Origin: Crambe crambe
Taxonomy: Eukaryota > Porifera > Demospongiae > Poecilosclerida > Crambeidae
Length of the DNA: 64,000 nt
Assembly: GCA_963924555.1 (NCBI GenBank)
Contig: OZ004597.1
Span: forward strand, 3,800,404 to 3,864,403
Direction of reading: 5' to 3'
Positions 31,501 to 42,448 of the stretch are shown here, piece by piece (position 1 is the first letter of the stretch; each line of letters begins with the position of its first letter). Made by a program: the position numbers and the translations under genes. Under the pieces are notes generated by a model, which saw nothing but the letters and a program-made list of their open reading frames with translations, was not told the DNA's origin and made no database searches.

Positions 31501-33305
31501 ACAGTACAGATTGACATCACAAGGGATGCTCAGAGACAAGCTGGCAACCCATTCTTTTTCAGTGTTTGTCAAAGTGCCATGAAAACCATACAAGCTTGCT
31601 GTGCTGATGTGCGTCAGTGGGTCCCATTAATTAAAGCATCTGTTGCCTTACGTTGCACCAGTTGCACTCCAGGAGATGCCGATGATGAGCATTTTGTAGA
31701 CCTTACAGTCGATCTCACTACTACTTCGACAGTACGTTGTCAAAAAGAAAAGCCCTGTGGATTCAACACTGAGCAAAAGTACTGGCTCCAAGTAGGACAG
31801 GTATGATAGCACATCTAACACTCCCAGGGCCCCTCCAAATAAGCAATAGGGGAGATATGTGTGGGTGTTATGGAACAATGGAACACTTTCTTGAAGTCCA
31901 CTATTTTTAATCATCAGCAACAATAGGGATAACTTTATCTTTTTCTTTTCAGGTTATTGTCAGTCCTACAGAAAAAGGAAGTTGCATGAATGATCATGAG
32001 ATTGAGGTAATTGCAGCAGAAGTGGTAGGAAGAAATAAAATAGCTGAACTTGCTGATGCTCTCGAGATGACAGTACATCTTCCGTTAGCACCTTCCAACA
32101 TTATTAAACGTTGGCAGAAAGAAATGAAAATGATGAACCTCTCTGCAAGACACTATCTCATTCATCATTTGATCTGCATTGGAATGAATGAAATCGCACG
32201 CAAGTAAGTGCTATAATATTGCTATAATGAGCATGGCTGCTCACACTGTCGTATTAATCCATGCAGATTGAGGTACTGTGAAATTGATTCTGGGGAGCAA
32301 AATGCATCCAGTTTCACAGAAGCAATCCCAAGGGTAAGCAAAACTTGCCATAGGCCTAAGAAATGACAGCTTGCTGTAGCTACAACCATGTAAGAAATGA
32401 CAGCTTACTGTAGCTACAACCATGTAAGAAATGACAGCTTGCTGTAGCTACAACCATGTAAGAAATGACAGCTTTACTGTAGCTTTACTAAAATTTGTAG
32501 GTTCCCCTGACTGATTCAGATTTTGTGAGCTGTTCCAAGTCCATTACTGAAGGAAAAATTATCACCAAGCTTGCTGGGTACCTCGACGTTACTAATCAAG
32601 ACTTGGAAACAGTCAAATCAAAGTACAAGGACACTGAAGCACAGTCCTATCAAATCCTTAAAGAGTGGCATGCCAAGTGTCCACAAAAGACCAAGGATGA
32701 CTTGATCAATATTCTCAAGACAATTGGATGCAATGAGGCATCAAAACAGTGAGTATTAAGAATCAGTTGAGTATTGAAGAGGATGGGGCATTTATCAGTA
32801 TTAAGGAGAAAGGGGGCATTTTCCTTTTGATGTGGTTAAAGGAATGTATAATTGATGTTAAAACCCTAATCAGGGCCACATCATTTTTCATGAATACTGT
32901 GGAACTTCCAATAGAATAGCTACAGTCTGAAAGAGACTCATGAAAAGACTATACAAAATAACCAAAAGAGGCCAACCTCTCTACAAAGGAGGTTAAATTG
33001 TGAAAAATATCTCATTTGCTGCATAATATTATAGGCTCAGTGGAAGAAGTCCAACACTTGAAGATCTCCTGAATCATGTGAAGACCACCAGCTACTACCA
33101 CTTGGGACTTGGGCTGGGCCTACCTGATCACACTCTCAATGTGATAGAGCAAAATAACCGCAATGACGTGGAAAAGGCTCTGAGGATCATGTTTCAGAAG
33201 TGGTTAGAAATGTGCCCTCACCCGTCATGGGTGACTGTGTTCCGTGCTCTAACTGAGATGGGGGAGAACAGAATCGCAAAGAACATTCAAGAAACTTTTC
33301 TTTGA
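27636..33305 (+). CDS. ROCO-type GTPase (P-loop plus COR) with three Death-fold modules
   Basis: Exons: 27636-27665, 27770-27937, 28062-28127, 29012-29041, candidate 3-nt microexons 29222-29224 and 29326-29328, then 29564-29582, 29789-31800, 31953-32203, 32267-32333, 32501-32748, 33035-33305. About 1055 residues. It starts MGNEQSRPNK (possible myristoylation). A serine/proline-rich linker precedes the GTPase: G1 GAGGVGKSS (about residues 129-137), G3 WDCGGQP, and a G4-like VGTHGDD. The COR domain shows FYHGLGIFLHYSH and NPQWLIDQMAKLF. The C-terminus carries three similar helical modules, each ending like LICIGMNEIARK, LKTIGCNEASKQ or LTEMGENRIAKN, typical of Death-fold domains. ROCO-Death architecture recalls DAPK1, but no kinase is present. 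It is likely a signalling GTPase scaffold; the pathway is unknown. The 5' small exons are the least certain. Confidence 0.85.
28469..28545 (+). repeat. TTTG / CTGT microsatellite
   Basis: (TTTG)n passing into (TCTG)n and back to (TTTA/TTTG)n inside a ROCO-gene intron. Confidence 0.9.
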
Positions 33306-33439
33306 ATTATGAAGGATTGATTACAGTATAAAGTGGGCTGTACCCTTTACATATTGGACAGTTGGTAGTGAAAGGCCAGCAACCTGGTAGCTAATTAGCT
33401 ACTGATTTGCAATTTAGCCAGCATGATAGTTCTAGTTCA

Positions 33440-33680
33440 TATTTTCCCCAAGTGGCATGAGTCTTATCTTCTACCAATGTGGTGGTTGGTTTTCTTGTGT
33501 GGACTACATTCCCAGCAGCTGGCTCCTCAGCTATATTCCAAGATAAGCATGGTAGGCTAGGATACCAGTAAACATGATTAGGCTTAGCTACTGAAATTGA
33601 TCCAGTGACACATGCACAGATGACATTCTCCTTCCCTTCCAGGTGATACAGAGTTGCTTACACGATTCAGTACTTAGCTA
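33440..33680 (-). pseudogene. Fragment of beta-helix/multi-TM gene 3' end
   Basis: CTACCAATGTGGTGGTTGG, then TTTTCTTGTGTGGACTACAT, GATAAGCATGGTAGG and ACACATGCACAGATGACA match 37905-38180, the C-terminal coding end of the 1190-residue gene, in the same order but with deletions and frame loss. Confidence 0.8.
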
Positions 33681-33780
33681 CTCTAATAGGTAGGATAAAC
33701 CTGCATTAGAACCAAAACTGCGATGACCGCTGGTGTACCTACAGTGCAGCACAAGGTGACAGTGTACTATTCTAAATAAC

Positions 33781-33965
33781 ACTATTTTTCAATGCACTTG
33801 CCTACATCGGTGTAGTGAAGCCAAGTAGCATGCTTTCATACTGCTATGTGGACTTGTATTGAAGTAGCTAATTCAGCTAATAGTGCTTTCTCTCCTCCTC
33901 CTCCTCCTCCTTCTTCCATGGAGATTCTCAATAAATTTTAGCTATATTTGTTATTGGAGAATATC
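33781..33965 (+). pseudogene. Fragment of CNB-domain gene (intron 4 and exon 5 region)
   Basis: AATGCACTTGCCTACAT, a shortened (CTC)n tract, CTTCCATGGAGATTCTCAAT and TATTGGAGAATATCC reproduce 26581-26935 in order. The copy spans intron plus exon sequence, so it arose by DNA duplication rather than by retrocopying. Confidence 0.8.
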
Positions 33966-34841
33966 CTAGGAGGCAGTTTACACTAAGATGAATGTCAGCA
34001 CACTACAAACCACTTGATGACGTTTCATAAGGCTTCACGTGATGTAGAGACTGGGACCTGTTCTATTGCATATTGAGCTGTAGCCACAAACCACGTATCA
34101 AATTACACCTGACGTTTTGATGACATCACAACTGTGGGTCTGAAGCTGTAAACCAGATATTTTCTATACTTTTCAACAGTCATATTTCATTTATGACAAG
34201 GTTTTATGCATATCATATTAAAGTTCAAACTGTGTGGATCAGATAGCAACTTAAAATTTTGGGAACAGACCGTTTGCATCGAGATGTCCGGTGTACTAAA
34301 GTTGACCAGTTTAGAGAAAGTTGGAAAAGTACTGCCAATAAAACTTGTATAACTTTTTATTGGTTTAACATACAACCAATCTGATTGCTCCACACTATAA
34401 AGAAAGGGCTAGTTAAGCCTCCATTCAAGTCTCAGAAACCTTTTACGAGTAGAAAGTTTGCTGTGTCACTCCAAAATAAGTGATTGTTTGTGACATTTCA
34501 TTGTTCTGCAGTTCAGTGTGTTTTCAAGCTAGACTTAAGTTTTTTGCATGATTATATAGTTCATACTGTTGGCTATCCACATGCAAAGTATCAAAGGCCC
34601 AATCCATTTTGCATCGAGATGTCCGGTGTGCTGAAGATAGGTACCCATACCGAAATTTCACTAGTTAGCCCTGCCACATCAGAGAGGGCACTGAGTTTTT
34701 GCTGAATTAAAGGTAAAGAGAATGATCACCAACCTTTCATTTAGTAAGTATCAAAAAATGAAAGCACTAGCTGAAAGCATTTCTGAGATATCACAGGTAA
34801 AATACAGTAATGTTACAGGTAAAATACAGTAATGTCTGGAG

Positions 34842-36499
34842 TGCACCAACTGCACTCCAGAAGATGCCGATGATGAGCATTTTGTAGACCTTACAGTTGA
34901 TCTCACTACTACTTCGACGGTACGTTGTCAAAAAGAAAAGCCCTGTGGATTCAACACTGAGCAAAAGTACTGGCAAGTAGGACAGGTATGTAACAGCCCC
35001 TCCAAATAAGCAATGAGGGAGATATGTGTTGGTGTTATGGAACAATAAAATCCACTACTTACATGTTTTAGCTAATAATGAGTTATCTGGTTTTCTTTTC
35101 AGGTTATTGTCAGTCCTACAGAAAAAGGAAGTTGCATAAATGATCATGAGATCGAGGAAATTGCAGCAGAAGTCGTACAAAGAAATCAAAGACCTGAACT
35201 TGCTGATGCTCTCGAGATGACAGTGCAGCTCCCATTAGCACCTTCCAACATTATTAAGCGTTGGCAGAAAGAAATGAAAATGATGAAACTCCCTGCAAGA
35301 CGCTATCTCATTCATCATTTAATCTGCATTGGAATGAATGAAATTGCATGCAAGTAAGTGCTATAATATTGCTATAATGAGCATGGCTGCTCACACTAAT
35401 TTTTTGCAGATTGAACTACTGTGAAATTGATTCTGGGGAGCAAAGTACATCCAGTTTCACAGAAACACTCCCAAGGGTAAGTAAAAATTGGATCATGACA
35501 TGCAGCTTGCTGTACTACAACCATGTAAGAAATGACAACTTAGCTATTACCATGTAAGAAGTGATACATAACTTAAAGGTATGAGTAATAGAAAAAAATT
35601 CATATAACAATTACCTATCATGCTATCATGGCTAAGAACATACAGTTTACTGTAGCTATTATTGGCTTACTAAAATTCATAGGTTCCCCTGACTGATTCA
35701 GATCTTGTGAGCTGTTCCAAGTCCATTACTGAAGGAACCAAGCTTGCTGGGTACCTCGACATTACTAATCAAGACTTGGAAACAGTCAAATCAAAGTACA
35801 AGGACACCAAAGCACAGTCCTATCAAATCCTGAAACAGTGGCATGCCAAGTGCCCACAAAAGACCAAGAATGACTTGATCAATATTCTCAAGACAATTGG
35901 ATGCAATGAGGCGTCAAAACAGTGAGTATTAAGAATCAGTTGAGTATTGAAGAGGATGGGGGCATTTATCAGTATTAAGAAGAAAGTGGGCATTTTCCTT
36001 TTGATGAATGCATAACTGATGTTAAAACCCTAATTGGGGCCACATCATTTTTCATGAATACTGTTCTTGAATACTGTTCTGATAGAATACACTCTCATGA
36101 AAAGACAACCTAACTCTATACAAAATAACCAACCTCTCTACAAGGACAAAAGAGGTTGGGTCCTAAGTGTGCCCATTTTTCAGAGGTTAAATTGTGAAAA
36201 ACATCTCATTTGCTGCATAATATTATAGGCTCAGTGGAAGAAGTCCAACACTTGAAGATCTCCTGAATCATGTGAAGACCACCAGCTACTACCACTTGGG
36301 ACTTGGGCTGGGCCTACCTGATCACACTCTCAATGTGATAGAGCAAGATAACTGCAATGACGTGGAAAAGGCTCTGAGGATCATGTTTCAGAAGTGGTTG
36401 GAAATGTGTCCTCGCCCATCATGGGTGACTGTGTTCCATGCTCTAACTGAGATGGGGGAGAACAGAATCGCAAAGAACATTCAAGAAACTTTTCTTTGA
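34842..36499 (+). pseudogene. Tandem copy of the ROCO gene's Death-fold exons, no GTPase or start
   Basis: Segments 34842-34985, 35103-35353, 35410-35476, 35683-35921 and 36229-36499 match the end of the large ROCO exon and its four downstream exons. Splice sites, phases and lengths are conserved (251, 67 and 271 nt identical; 239 versus 248 is an in-frame loss of three codons; the first segment also loses one codon). No stop or frameshift is seen in the exons. The GTPase part and any in-frame upstream ATG are missing: a stop lies just before the first segment. It could be a very young truncated copy, or an alternative 3' cassette of the upstream gene, whose exon ending at 31800 is phase-compatible with 35103. 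Confidence 0.75.
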
Positions 36500-37859
36500 A
36501 GGATTGAATAATGGTTGATTGTATTAGCTGTATTACTTTATCTTTACATATCAGACAGTTGGTAGTGAAAGGCCAGCAACCTGGTAATTAGCTACTAGCC
36601 AGCATGATAGTTCTAGTTCATATTTTCCCCAAGTGGCATGAGAGTGCAGTGCAGACATGAGGGTAAGGTCATCATATTTTCAGACACAGTTATGGAGAGG
36701 GATTGGACTTTGTACTGTGACTTCAGAATTGAGCTGTTTCTCTGGCAAGTGTATCAAAACTATAGGTGGTAACTGCCAGTAATAAAAGTATTGGCCACTT
36801 GAGTGGACATGCTCTTTTGTCCAGCTCTTATTTTGATATTCTACAAGGAACACACCCGCTATACCACACCATCTTCCTCTTTTAAAAAAATTATTTATTT
36901 TTTTAAACTGTTAATTGCAGCGAGCGAGCGAAGCGAGTGAGCTGACTCTCAGGTCATGACTCATTGAAATTTTAAATATATATATATATATATATCTAGG
37001 TCTACACTCCAAAATGCCCCAGGCGTACGTACGTACGTACGTACGTACGTGTCGTGCAATAGTAGCGCCCCTGCGCGTGCACTTATGCGCATGCTCCAGT
37101 TGCAATTGCTTGATTGACTTCTACATCGCTTTGTATATAGCATGGTGGATAGTAGGGCTAGGCTTATCTAAGTGGATTGTAGGCACTAGACATATCCAAG
37201 TGCTTTGTGGTAAGTACTTAGCTTTCTATGCATGCAGCTGCCTGCCACTTAGCTACATAGCTAACACAACAGCAAAGCACAAATGAACTATCAGCTCAAC
37301 ATTTCTACAGCCTTTTGGGCAGCAGGCACAAGAGGCTTATCTAAGCGGCTTGTAGGCACTAGGCTTATCTAAGTGCTTTGAGGTAAGTATGTATGCAGCT
37401 GCCTGCCACCACTTACATGACTCTTAGCAATATCAAGCACTGAAGCCTATCAGCTACTTTAATTGCTCACTGTCAAATGCTGCACATTGCTACAGATACT
37501 CAACAGCAAATGAAAATCGTTGAAGAATACTTGCTTGCTCGCTCGCTGTCAACTGAATGTTGAACATTGCCCTAGTAGCTAGTGCAAGTGTAGCTGGGGA
37601 TAAACCGTTCACCCTGTTCCAGCCCCAGCTATAGGTTCATTGAATCTACAAAATTTAAAACACTGGATGAAATGCATGACCAACAGACTTCTGTCAGGTG
37701 AACTGTACATATATATGCTATGTAACTATGTATGTGGTGAATGTTCCTAGCTAGAAATACACACAAAGGTACTGGTATGTAATAGCTGTGATAATAACTA
37801 TATATTAGCTGTGTATGTAAAAGGTGTACCCACTATAAGTAGCTATGTTTGTATCTTCT
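36500..37859. other. Gap with simple and tandem repeats
   Basis: (TA)n at about 36969-36995, (ACGT)n at about 37024-37050, and two diverged direct copies of a block carrying GGCTTATCTAAG..TTGTAGGCACTAG and ATGCAGCTGCCTGCCAC (about 37155-37250 and 37330-37415). No gene recognised. Confidence 0.6.
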
Positions 37860-40800
37860 CTATCTTTCTTTCATCTCCACACTTTCCAGCAATGATTCAC
37901 GTAGCTCTACCAATGTGGTGGTTGGTTTTCTTGTGTGGACTACATTTCTTCTATCAGTCCCAGCTGCTGGCTCCTCAGCTAATACTGCGGAGTCCTCTTT
38001 ACTCGTACATAGTTTGATGAATGCTTGCTTGATGAAGAAGTAGTACCTTGTCTTTCGTATTTGAAGATAAGCATGGTAGGATAGGATGCCAGTAAACATG
38101 ATTAGGCTTACTGAAATTGATGCAGTGACACATGCACAGATGACACTCTCCCTTTCATTCTTCCCTTTGAGGTAATACAGAGTTGCTGACACAATATCTA
38201 AGTTAATCAAAAAACAGAGTTCCAATGTATTCATGTGGAAATTCTTATAAATTTTTGTGGTGAAAGTCTTTATTACCATGATCCCCAAAACAACAAGTGA
38301 TATAGTGTACATGTTAGTCAGGAGGGCATTATCTTTATAGTTGGTAGCAATGAAAAGAAATAGAAAGCAGCGAGTTAGTAACATGAGTCCAGTCCAATAT
38401 CGATGTCTCTTGTTATATGGTGCATGGTAAGCGTCCATTATCGAAATGAAGGTAATGTTATGAATCCACCTCAATCCCTTTCTGAATCTCAAGGAACGAA
38501 ACCACTGACCAAATGTAATCATAAAAGTGTAAGGGAAAACAAGTAGCACCAGAAGAGCCAGAGAAGCTGCAAAGAGAAAAATATGCTTTCCCTTTACATA
38601 AGCCACATTACCATCAAAAGTCCAAACTTTGTAGGGACTGAATATATCCAAGACATTATTAGCTTTGCTCATCAGTACTTCAGTAAAAGTCAGTGAAGTA
38701 ATGATTGTCTTGAGTATCTTGTTATAGGAAAGCAGAAAGAGAGTTGCTAGTATTGCAATGTTGTTTCTCCCAAATACTTTCATTGCTTTTGAGCTGTAGT
38801 AACTAGCAACTATTATTGCAGCAACAAGGAGCCACACATAAAGTGGAAAAACAAACTGCAACCAGGTTTTTGCGTAAACGTCCATTCCTGGATAAAAGCA
38901 CGTCTCAATTCCCAAATCCAAGTTGATCCAAGCTATGAATACTGCGAGTATTGGATGGATGGAGCAGTTATTTAAACTAGTCAATCCACTGATGGAAATA
39001 ACGTTGGCATAAAATATCAACCCATTCAGAGATCCATGAGAAATTGTCAAATTGCAAATCAACAGGAGAGTAACTAATGCTATTCCAGCCAAGATGAATA
39101 GAAGCGTTAGCCAAATGAAGGAATACTTAGATGTGCACTTCAGACACCTCGATCCTCCGAATATGATACTGTAATTATCACGACATCCACCACATAATGT
39201 TCCACTGCGGTGGTTAGCACACTGGTCATCGGGATACAGTACACTGATCATGTCCTTACTCGCATTACAGTAATCTAGGGGACAGGTACTGTGTATCTTC
39301 AGGTAATGTTCATCATATTTCAACCAAATTGATCCTTTTCTCTCTACCGAGTGAGTTTCTATGATACAGGTGGCAATATTGAACATTTTAAGCCTCCTTT
39401 CGCAAACACATGTGTTCATGTCCTGCTCAAATCCATTAGAACATGGGGCTATATTAATGTGTATCTTAATCAATGAGAGTGGTAAATGTTTGCATAGTCC
39501 ATCAGGCTCAAGAACTAAAGTAGCAGTAGAATCATTCACAGTGAACATGTGATACTTCCTTACACTGCAATGGAATATATTTGCTGACCTCTCCCCTTTC
39601 TCTAGATACACTGATTCTGTGTTGTAGGCAGCTGTGATGGTCGATGGTACTGGATTTCCATCTTGATTAACTGCAGCAAGTGCTACACTAATGACTTCTC
39701 CCCTCATTTTACTGACATTCAACTCCCTTAGGCTACAGTCTGGCTTATCACCACCAGCACATATACATGCTTTCACAGGGTCAGATGATATGGCTAATGG
39801 AGTCTTTTTGTAATATGAATTTGCCTTAAATGCATCAATTCCACTCAATAAATTGTTGCTTCTTGTGAGATTTGTCTTTATGTGAGGGATACACCTATCA
39901 AGGGACCCACCATAGAGCACTGAACCCAAGCTGGCTCTGTTGTTAGTGAATACAAAATATTTATAATTGTCCGTGTTTGGTGTGTACTCATATACAAAAC
40001 AAATATCACAAAGCTTCCAGTGTGTTCCATCTACACAATCTCCATCCTCTACATAAATAGCCCCACCTTTTCCACTGTCTGATGTGACTGCATTGTTATC
40101 AAATAACAATTTTGTGTGGTTTTCTTGATGAGGCGATATTCGAATGCTTGAAATGAACGAAAAGAGTTTTGAAATTTCAGTGTAGGAATTATAAGGTCTT
40201 GACATGCCAGCTGTCGTCAGAAATAATGCTCCACCATTATTTTCAGCCGAGTTATATGATATGTTGAAGAAAGAGCCATTAAAAACTATTTTTGAGTTCA
40301 CTGCATGCACTGCTCCACCAGTGGACATTGCTGTGTTGTTGATCATGTCAAATCCAGACTCCATTTGAATGGTACAGTTCAGTAGAAATGCAAATCCTCC
40401 ACGTTTGGCAGAGTTGGACATCGAAATGCCTTTGGCTATTATTAGTTTATCATTGATTCTAGTAATTTCAAACAGATAGTCTTTGCAGTACATTGCACCA
40501 CCATCTTTTCCTGCCTTATTGAAGGTAAAATTAACATTTAAGAAGTGCATACGTTGAGCTAACTCAGATAATATGGCACCACCAGAGTCATTGGCTGAAT
40601 TGTTATAGAAATGACAGCTGTTGAAATATGCCCTTTGATATATACTAGCAAAATAAATAGCACCACCACTCCCCCTTGAATGGTTGTCTTCAAAAAGACT
40701 GTTAGCAACTGACATACTAGATCTGTGAGAAAAAATTGCCCCACCCTGAAGAAGTGCCATATTGTTAATGAACTTGCTATTTTTCATTGCCAAATTTACT

Positions 40801-41432
40801 CCTATGATGTATAGTGCACTGCCATTACCCCAATTGCTCCTCACTGTGGTGTCGATAATGACTAATTTCATCAGATAAGTACTGTCAGGCTTGCCATACA
40901 TACATGCAATAGCTCCATTGCCAGAAATGAATGAGCTCCTTTGTATTAATACTTTATTCATATTTTTAGTGATGATGAAATGTTTATGGCTATTTTCAAT
41001 AAATATACAATCTGCAACTTTAAGTCCACCAATGTAGTCAAAATGCCTGATATACCCAAATATTTCCAAAGTGCAAGCGGTGAAATTTAATGACACTATG
41101 TTCAGTCTTTGAATCTTCCTGAACACAAATTTTGCTTGCCCTTGGCAGTGAATTTTCACTTCTTGTGAAGTGTTCAATGGAGTGATATTAAATTCGTCAA
41201 CATAGGATGAAAATTCTATACGTTGTGATATATTGTGTGTCCCTGGCAATAGGAATAAATTCACTCTTGAACTACGGCTCCATTGCTTCGATAATCTATT
41301 AAGTCTAAAACAAGGTTTATCGCAATCTTCGTTGTCATCTGGTGTAATGAAGTAGGTCTGTGATTTTACTGGAATGATGAAGACCACTAATATCAGAAGG
41401 ATCAATTCCATCTTGCACTTACAAGTAAGCAT
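37860..41432 (-). CDS. Intronless beta-helix plus multi-pass membrane protein, 1190 residues
   Basis: A signal peptide (MELILLILVVFIIPVKSQ, preceded by MLTCKCK) leads into a long ectodomain. The ectodomain has repeated NNMALLQGGAIFSH, NHSRGSGGAIYF and NSANDSGGAIL type motifs, the GGA(I/M/V) signature of right-handed parallel beta-helices as in polymorphic-outer-membrane-type repeats. A cysteine-rich juxtamembrane block (CANHRSGTLCGGCRDNYS, then CLKC) precedes about eight to nine hydrophobic segments (about residues 770-1130) and a short charged tail. I recognise this architecture as recurrent in invertebrate and protist genomes but know no assigned function; adhesion or sensing are guesses. 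A truncated fragment of a second copy at 33440-33680 suggests a multi-copy family. Either ATG 41432 or ATG 41411 could be the start. Confidence 0.85.
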   Translation of the reverse strand: MLTCKCKMELILLILVVFIIPVKSQTYFITPDDNEDCDKPCFRLNRLSKQWSRSSRVNLFLLPGTHNISQRIEFSSYVDEFNITPLNTSQEVKIHCQGQAKFVFRKIQRLNIVSLNFTACTLEIFGYIRHFDYIGGLKVADCIFIENSHKHFIITKNMNKVLIQRSSFISGNGAIACMYGKPDSTYLMKLVIIDTTVRSNWGNGSALYIIGVNLAMKNSKFINNMALLQGGAIFSHRSSMSVANSLFEDNHSRGSGGAIYFASIYQRAYFNSCHFYNNSANDSGGAILSELAQRMHFLNVNFTFNKAGKDGGAMYCKDYLFEITRINDKLIIAKGISMSNSAKRGGFAFLLNCTIQMESGFDMINNTAMSTGGAVHAVNSKIVFNGSFFNISYNSAENNGGALFLTTAGMSRPYNSYTEISKLFSFISSIRISPHQENHTKLLFDNNAVTSDSGKGGAIYVEDGDCVDGTHWKLCDICFVYEYTPNTDNYKYFVFTNNRASLGSVLYGGSLDRCIPHIKTNLTRSNNLLSGIDAFKANSYYKKTPLAISSDPVKACICAGGDKPDCSLRELNVSKMRGEVISVALAAVNQDGNPVPSTITAAYNTESVYLEKGERSANIFHCSVRKYHMFTVNDSTATLVLEPDGLCKHLPLSLIKIHINIAPCSNGFEQDMNTCVCERRLKMFNIATCIIETHSVERKGSIWLKYDEHYLKIHSTCPLDYCNASKDMISVLYPDDQCANHRSGTLCGGCRDNYSIIFGGSRCLKCTSKYSFIWLTLLFILAGIALVTLLLICNLTISHGSLNGLIFYANVISISGLTSLNNCSIHPILAVFIAWINLDLGIETCFYPGMDVYAKTWLQFVFPLYVWLLVAAIIVASYYSSKAMKVFGRNNIAILATLFLLSYNKILKTIITSLTFTEVLMSKANNVLDIFSPYKVWTFDGNVAYVKGKHIFLFAASLALLVLLVFPYTFMITFGQWFRSLRFRKGLRWIHNITFISIMDAYHAPYNKRHRYWTGLMLLTRCFLFLFIATNYKDNALLTNMYTISLVVLGIMVIKTFTTKIYKNFHMNTLELCFLINLDIVSATLYYLKGKNERESVICACVTASISVSLIMFTGILSYHAYLQIRKTRYYFFIKQAFIKLCTSKEDSAVLAEEPAAGTDRRNVVHTRKPTTTLVELRESLLESVEMKER

Positions 41433-42448
41433 ATTTTATTGTTGCTGTAATTATAATCTGCATAGTCATATCGTAGCTACAGCACCAGGCCTGCTCTTTT
41501 TATGCCCTCAGGAATTCTGTGAGCTAATATGCAGTATTCATAACCTGATATTCAAGATTTGGGAGGAAAATAATGGCTAATAGGCTATTAAAAAAAAACA
41601 ACAGCTTTTTGGGGAATAGGTCCTTAAAAAAGAATTTACTACACCTCTGGGAGAGTTTTACTCTCAATAGATTCATGTTATCTCCCCAGTTAAAAACAGC
41701 TTTTTTGGGAATGAGAGTCACACTATATTTGACCTTCAACAACACCTCCAAGAATTATAGCATAGTATATAGTATCTATGATTATAACACCTGGATATAG
41801 CACCTGGAAGAGTCCTGTTCTAACAGACTTGCCCAGTTCTCAAGTAACTACCTTAAAACTGCTCCATGCATGTGTATTAGACACATTCATTTTCATATAT
41901 TTTAGCTCCCCGTAACTCGTAGTATGCACACAATGACAGTATTAATGGTGTATGTAGGCTGATGGCAAAGATATCTTATTCCATACTCCATCCTGCATAC
42001 TTCTGACATTGACCCTCCTTCAGTTATCCAAACATTCAACATTCAACTGTTTTACCTGACAAGTACAGGGGAATGATGGTCTAGTAAATACACTTCAACT
42101 TGTTCCCAGGTACTGGGTTAGAGCATGCACAGATGATACATTTTTGAATGACATTTGCATTGGGATTATACTGCCACAGTGACAGCAGACCATGGATTGC
42201 AATCTTTTTGAAAGAAATTTTCCTTCTGAAAAGGGCACTTTGCATTTCTTCTGTTTTCATCTATCTACAGCCGTCTAGAAGGATTATAGCTAGCTACCCT
42301 GGAAATTCTACGTAGGTACATCTCAAGTGCCTATAATGGATTGTTAACAAAAATTTTGATATGATATAATTCATGTATATATGTGGGCTATCACTTTAGA
42401 TTATGGCTAGCTATAAATTTTCATGAAAGGAAGATGTGTTTGAGCTAG
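41433..42448. other. Gap upstream of beta-helix gene
   Basis: No gene is recognised. A direct repeat of AACAGCTTTTTTGGGGAAT type occurs at about 41600 and 41695. The last 40 bases duplicate the terminal codons of the receptor gene that starts its 3' exon at 42449 (TTTTCATGAAAGGAAGATGT twice). Confidence 0.5.

Larger units (their letters stand above)
33306..34841. other. Gap between Death-fold cassettes, with gene fragments
   Basis: It contains a fragment of the beta-helix/TM gene (about 33440-33680) and of the CNB gene (about 33781-33965), listed separately. Two short related stretches (GCATCGAGATGTCCGGTGT at about 34276 and 34612) form a local direct repeat. No intact gene. Confidence 0.6.
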
